64,000 nt of DNA, from assembly GCA_050293315.1 (NCBI GenBank), contig JBNKMS010000015.1:1-64000 (forward strand), in the 5' to 3' direction. Position numbers and translations under genes: made by a program. The notes beneath the pieces were generated by a model. It searched no databases. It was not told where the DNA came from and saw nothing but the letters and a program-made list of their open reading frames with translations. This document shows positions 62,147 to 64,000 of this stretch, one piece after another (position 1 is the stretch's first letter; each line of letters opens with the position of its first letter). The DNA comes from CBFDBF01 sp050293315 (GTDB lineage Bacteria > Pseudomonadota > Gammaproteobacteria > Chromatiales > Chromatiaceae).

Positions 62147-64000
62147 TCGTCTCTTTTACTGCCCAACCGTACCAGGCTACCCAGACCCATGTCTTCAAGT
62201 GCACCTTGCATCAGGCGACGCACAGAACTGGCGTCTTCCAGACGCAGTGCACCTTGCAGCAGTTGACGCGCACGGCTACGGCTCAAACTTCTGACAACCC
62301 ACTTAACCCGCAGCATACTGCTGGCGTTCATGCTCAGGCTATCCACCCCCATCCCCAAAAGCAGCGCAGTAGCCATAGGATTACCGGCAAGTTCACCACA
62401 TACACTGACCGGCCTATTGTATACCTTGGCACCTGCCACAACCTGATTAACAGCCCGCAATACTGCCGGATGCATATCATCATAGATCCCAGCAACCCGT
62501 GGATTATTACGATCAACCGCAAGGATATACTGGGTCAGGTCATTGGTTCCAACCGACAGAAAATCCACTCGCCGTGCCAACTCTTCCGCTTGATAGACTG
62601 CGGCTGGCACCTCAATCATCACACCTATCTGGGGCATGGTTACGGCATGTCCATCCTCCAATAACTCATCATGGGTGCGCTGGATCAACGACTTTAGTTC
62701 ATCAATCTCAGATACCACAGATACCATGGGCAACATAATCTGTATGTTGTTATAGCCGATGGCAGCCATCAGCATGGCACGCACCTGGGTCAGGAATATC
62801 TCTGGATGGTCTAGTGAGATACGAATACCACGCCAACCAAGAAATGGGTTGGATTCATTGATAGGGAAATAGGGTAGCGGTTTATCACCGCCTACATCCA
62901 GTGTACGCAATGTAACAGTGCGCGGCGCAAAGGTCTGAATAAGCTTGCTGTAATTAGCGATCTGGGCCGCCTCGCTGGGAAAGCGATCCCGCACCATAAA
63001 CGGCAACTCTGTCCTGTATAGACCCACGCCGGCGGCCTCCTCCACACCAAAACGGTGCATCTCAGAGACCAACCCGGTATTCAGATGAAGCGGGACATAT
63101 ATCCCATCACTCATCTCCGATGGCTGTCCGCGCAAGCCATCCAGTTCGACTGACAGCTCCTGATCCTCACGTGCCAGCCTGCGATACTCAGACTTCACCA
63201 GAGGAGTCGGAGATATATATACCCGTCCTCGATATCCATCAATGATCAACTCTTGCCGATCCATGCGACCAACAGGCATCTCAACCACACCCATCACCGT
63301 TGGAACCCCCATGGCACGCGCCAGGATTGCAACATGAGATGAGGATGAACCGGCAGCGGATACTACTCCGACAAGTCGGTCTATCGGCACCTCTGCCAAC
63401 TGTACGGCACTAACCTCATCTCCTACCAGGATGGTCCTCTCTGGATACTCATGGACTACAGGGGCCTCCTGTTGCAGATACATCAGAATGCGTCTACCTA
63501 GATCCAGCACATCCGAGGAGCGCTCCCGCAGGTAGGCGTCATCCATGCTATCAAAGACCTTGGTATGCTCCTTTATGGTCTGGCGCAGGGCGCCAGCCGC
63601 CCATACGCCGGCCTCAATCCTCTCTATTATTGGATTGACCAAGGAATCACTCTCCAGCATCAGTATCCATGCCTGAAACAGCGCCTGGTCTTCTGCCGGC
63701 AGATCACCCTCCAATTTCTGTTCCAACCGTTGCAGATCGCCGCGCACCGCAGCCAGCGCGTTTCTAAACAGGACAATCTCCTGCTCAGGATCATCACTCT
63801 GTCGGTCAGGGACGGCCTCCAGATTGGCCATTGGATAGACTACAACCGCCTGGCCTATGGCGACACCACTGGCACCCGCCTGGCCCTGCAGAAAGCGGGA
63901 AGGCCCAGCCTTTTGCTCCTGCAAAGCGAGCAGCTCACCACTAGCCTTGGCATGAGTAATAGCACCGGCCAATTGCGCCGCAAGGGTGACTAAAAAGCTC
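62143..64000 (-). CDS. ptsP: Phosphoenolpyruvate-protein phosphotransferase PtsP (EI-Ntr), 5' end beyond the window
   Basis: The frame is open to the right edge; the codons past 63972 continue the family (SFLVTLAAQLAGAITHA), the end of the N-terminal GAF domain of PtsP. In the window are the EI N-terminal domain with the phospho-histidine (AAGSSSSHVAILARAMGVP) and the PEP-binding barrel (RTLDVGGDKPLPYFP, ESNPFLGWRGIR, IGVMIEVPAAV, FLSVGTNDLTQYILAVDR, CGELAGNP). It phosphorylates the nitrogen-related PTS (NPr). The missing part is most of the GAF domain. The last bases overlap the PilZ gene. Confidence 0.95.
   Translation of the reverse strand, partial: SFLVTLAAQLAGAITHAKASGELLALQEQKAGPSRFLQGQAGASGVAIGQAVVVYPMANLEAVPDRQSDDPEQEIVLFRNALAAVRGDLQRLEQKLEGDLPAEDQALFQAWILMLESDSLVNPIIERIEAGVWAAGALRQTIKEHTKVFDSMDDAYLRERSSDVLDLGRRILMYLQQEAPVVHEYPERTILVGDEVSAVQLAEVPIDRLVGVVSAAGSSSSHVAILARAMGVPTVMGVVEMPVGRMDRQELIIDGYRGRVYISPTPLVKSEYRRLAREDQELSVELDGLRGQPSEMSDGIYVPLHLNTGLVSEMHRFGVEEAAGVGLYRTELPFMVRDRFPSEAAQIANYSKLIQTFAPRTVTLRTLDVGGDKPLPYFPINESNPFLGWRGIRISLDHPEIFLTQVRAMLMAAIGYNNIQIMLPMVSVVSEIDELKSLIQRTHDELLEDGHAVTMPQIGVMIEVPAAVYQAEELARRVDFLSVGTNDLTQYILAVDRNNPRVAGIYDDMHPAVLRAVNQVVAGAKVYNRPVSVCGELAGNPMATALLLGMGVDSLSMNASSMLRVKWVVRSLSRSRARQLLQGALRLEDASSVRRLMQGALEDMGLGSLVRLGSKRDD

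Overview
The window is about 64 kb of dense, single-copy chromosomal DNA from a gammaproteobacterium. Household genes carry gammaproteobacterial features (181-residue Orn, Uup with its C-terminal coiled coil, RibB with a decayed GTP cyclohydrolase half, an EI-Ntr-type PtsP). Two gene orders are typical of the class: carA-carB-greA next to yhbY with divergent rlmE-ftsH-folP-glmM, and recA-recX near mutS and a rib-nusB-thiL-pgpA operon. An anchored octaheme cytochrome c with its cytochrome b, an FNR-family regulator, a VPVPA-type C-terminal sorting signal and an acetate uptake and activation block suggest a free-living or facultatively symbiotic respiratory bacterium, perhaps a sulfur oxidiser of the Chromatiales type. 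That last placement is inference. No tRNA, rRNA, CRISPR array or intact mobile element was seen.

Layout. 1-3.9 kb is a less dense, AT-richer accessory edge: a truncated REP-associated tyrosine transposase, a frameshifted small membrane protein gene, a sorted surface protein and a TPR-sulfotransferase. 4-8.7 kb holds a lipoprotein, orn, an M48 peptidase, rsgA, a lytic transglycosylase and a YchJ-type protein. 8.8-15.8 kb carries glmM, folP, ftsH, rlmE, yhbY, a metallophosphoesterase and greA. 15.8-21.2 kb has carB, carA and a glycosyltransferase. 21.2-27.5 kb is a leftward run: pncC/cinA, recA, recX, ribB(A), ribH, nusB, thiL, pgpA and a retropepsin-like protease. 27.6-36 kb has mutS, an FHA/PP2C pair, yajQ, ogt-xerD, an NlpC/P60 lipoprotein and trhP (yegQ). 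36-42 kb has the octaheme cytochrome/cytochrome b operon, uup, the FNR-like regulator and a small gene with an FNR-type promoter. 42-47 kb has ispG, a DUF3422 protein and a potassium-channel operon. 47-59.3 kb is an acetate/C2 module. 59.5-64 kb has a DUF1631 protein, a PilZ protein and ptsP, which runs off the right edge.

The acetate module is the most coherent system. A kinase whose N-terminus is a sodium:solute symporter is translationally coupled to an NtrC-type regulator. Next come a DUF4212/symporter pair, a cNMP-binding/CBS/nucleotidyltransferase-like protein, a DnaQ-type exonuclease, an anchored periplasmic protein and acetyl-CoA synthetase. The regulator lacks the GAFTGA loop that contacts sigma-54. 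The gap before the transporter holds repeated GGTAACACTA-like sites and no sigma-54 promoter, so control through sigma-70 is the likelier reading. Behind acs lies a second copy of the gene's last codons that differs only at synonymous third positions.

Other items to check: rsgA and recX appear to start at AUC and CUG; the recA promoter has a GTTC-N7-GTTC repeat in place of the usual LexA box; two exact DnaA boxes lie in an AT-rich gap upstream of ogt-xerD.
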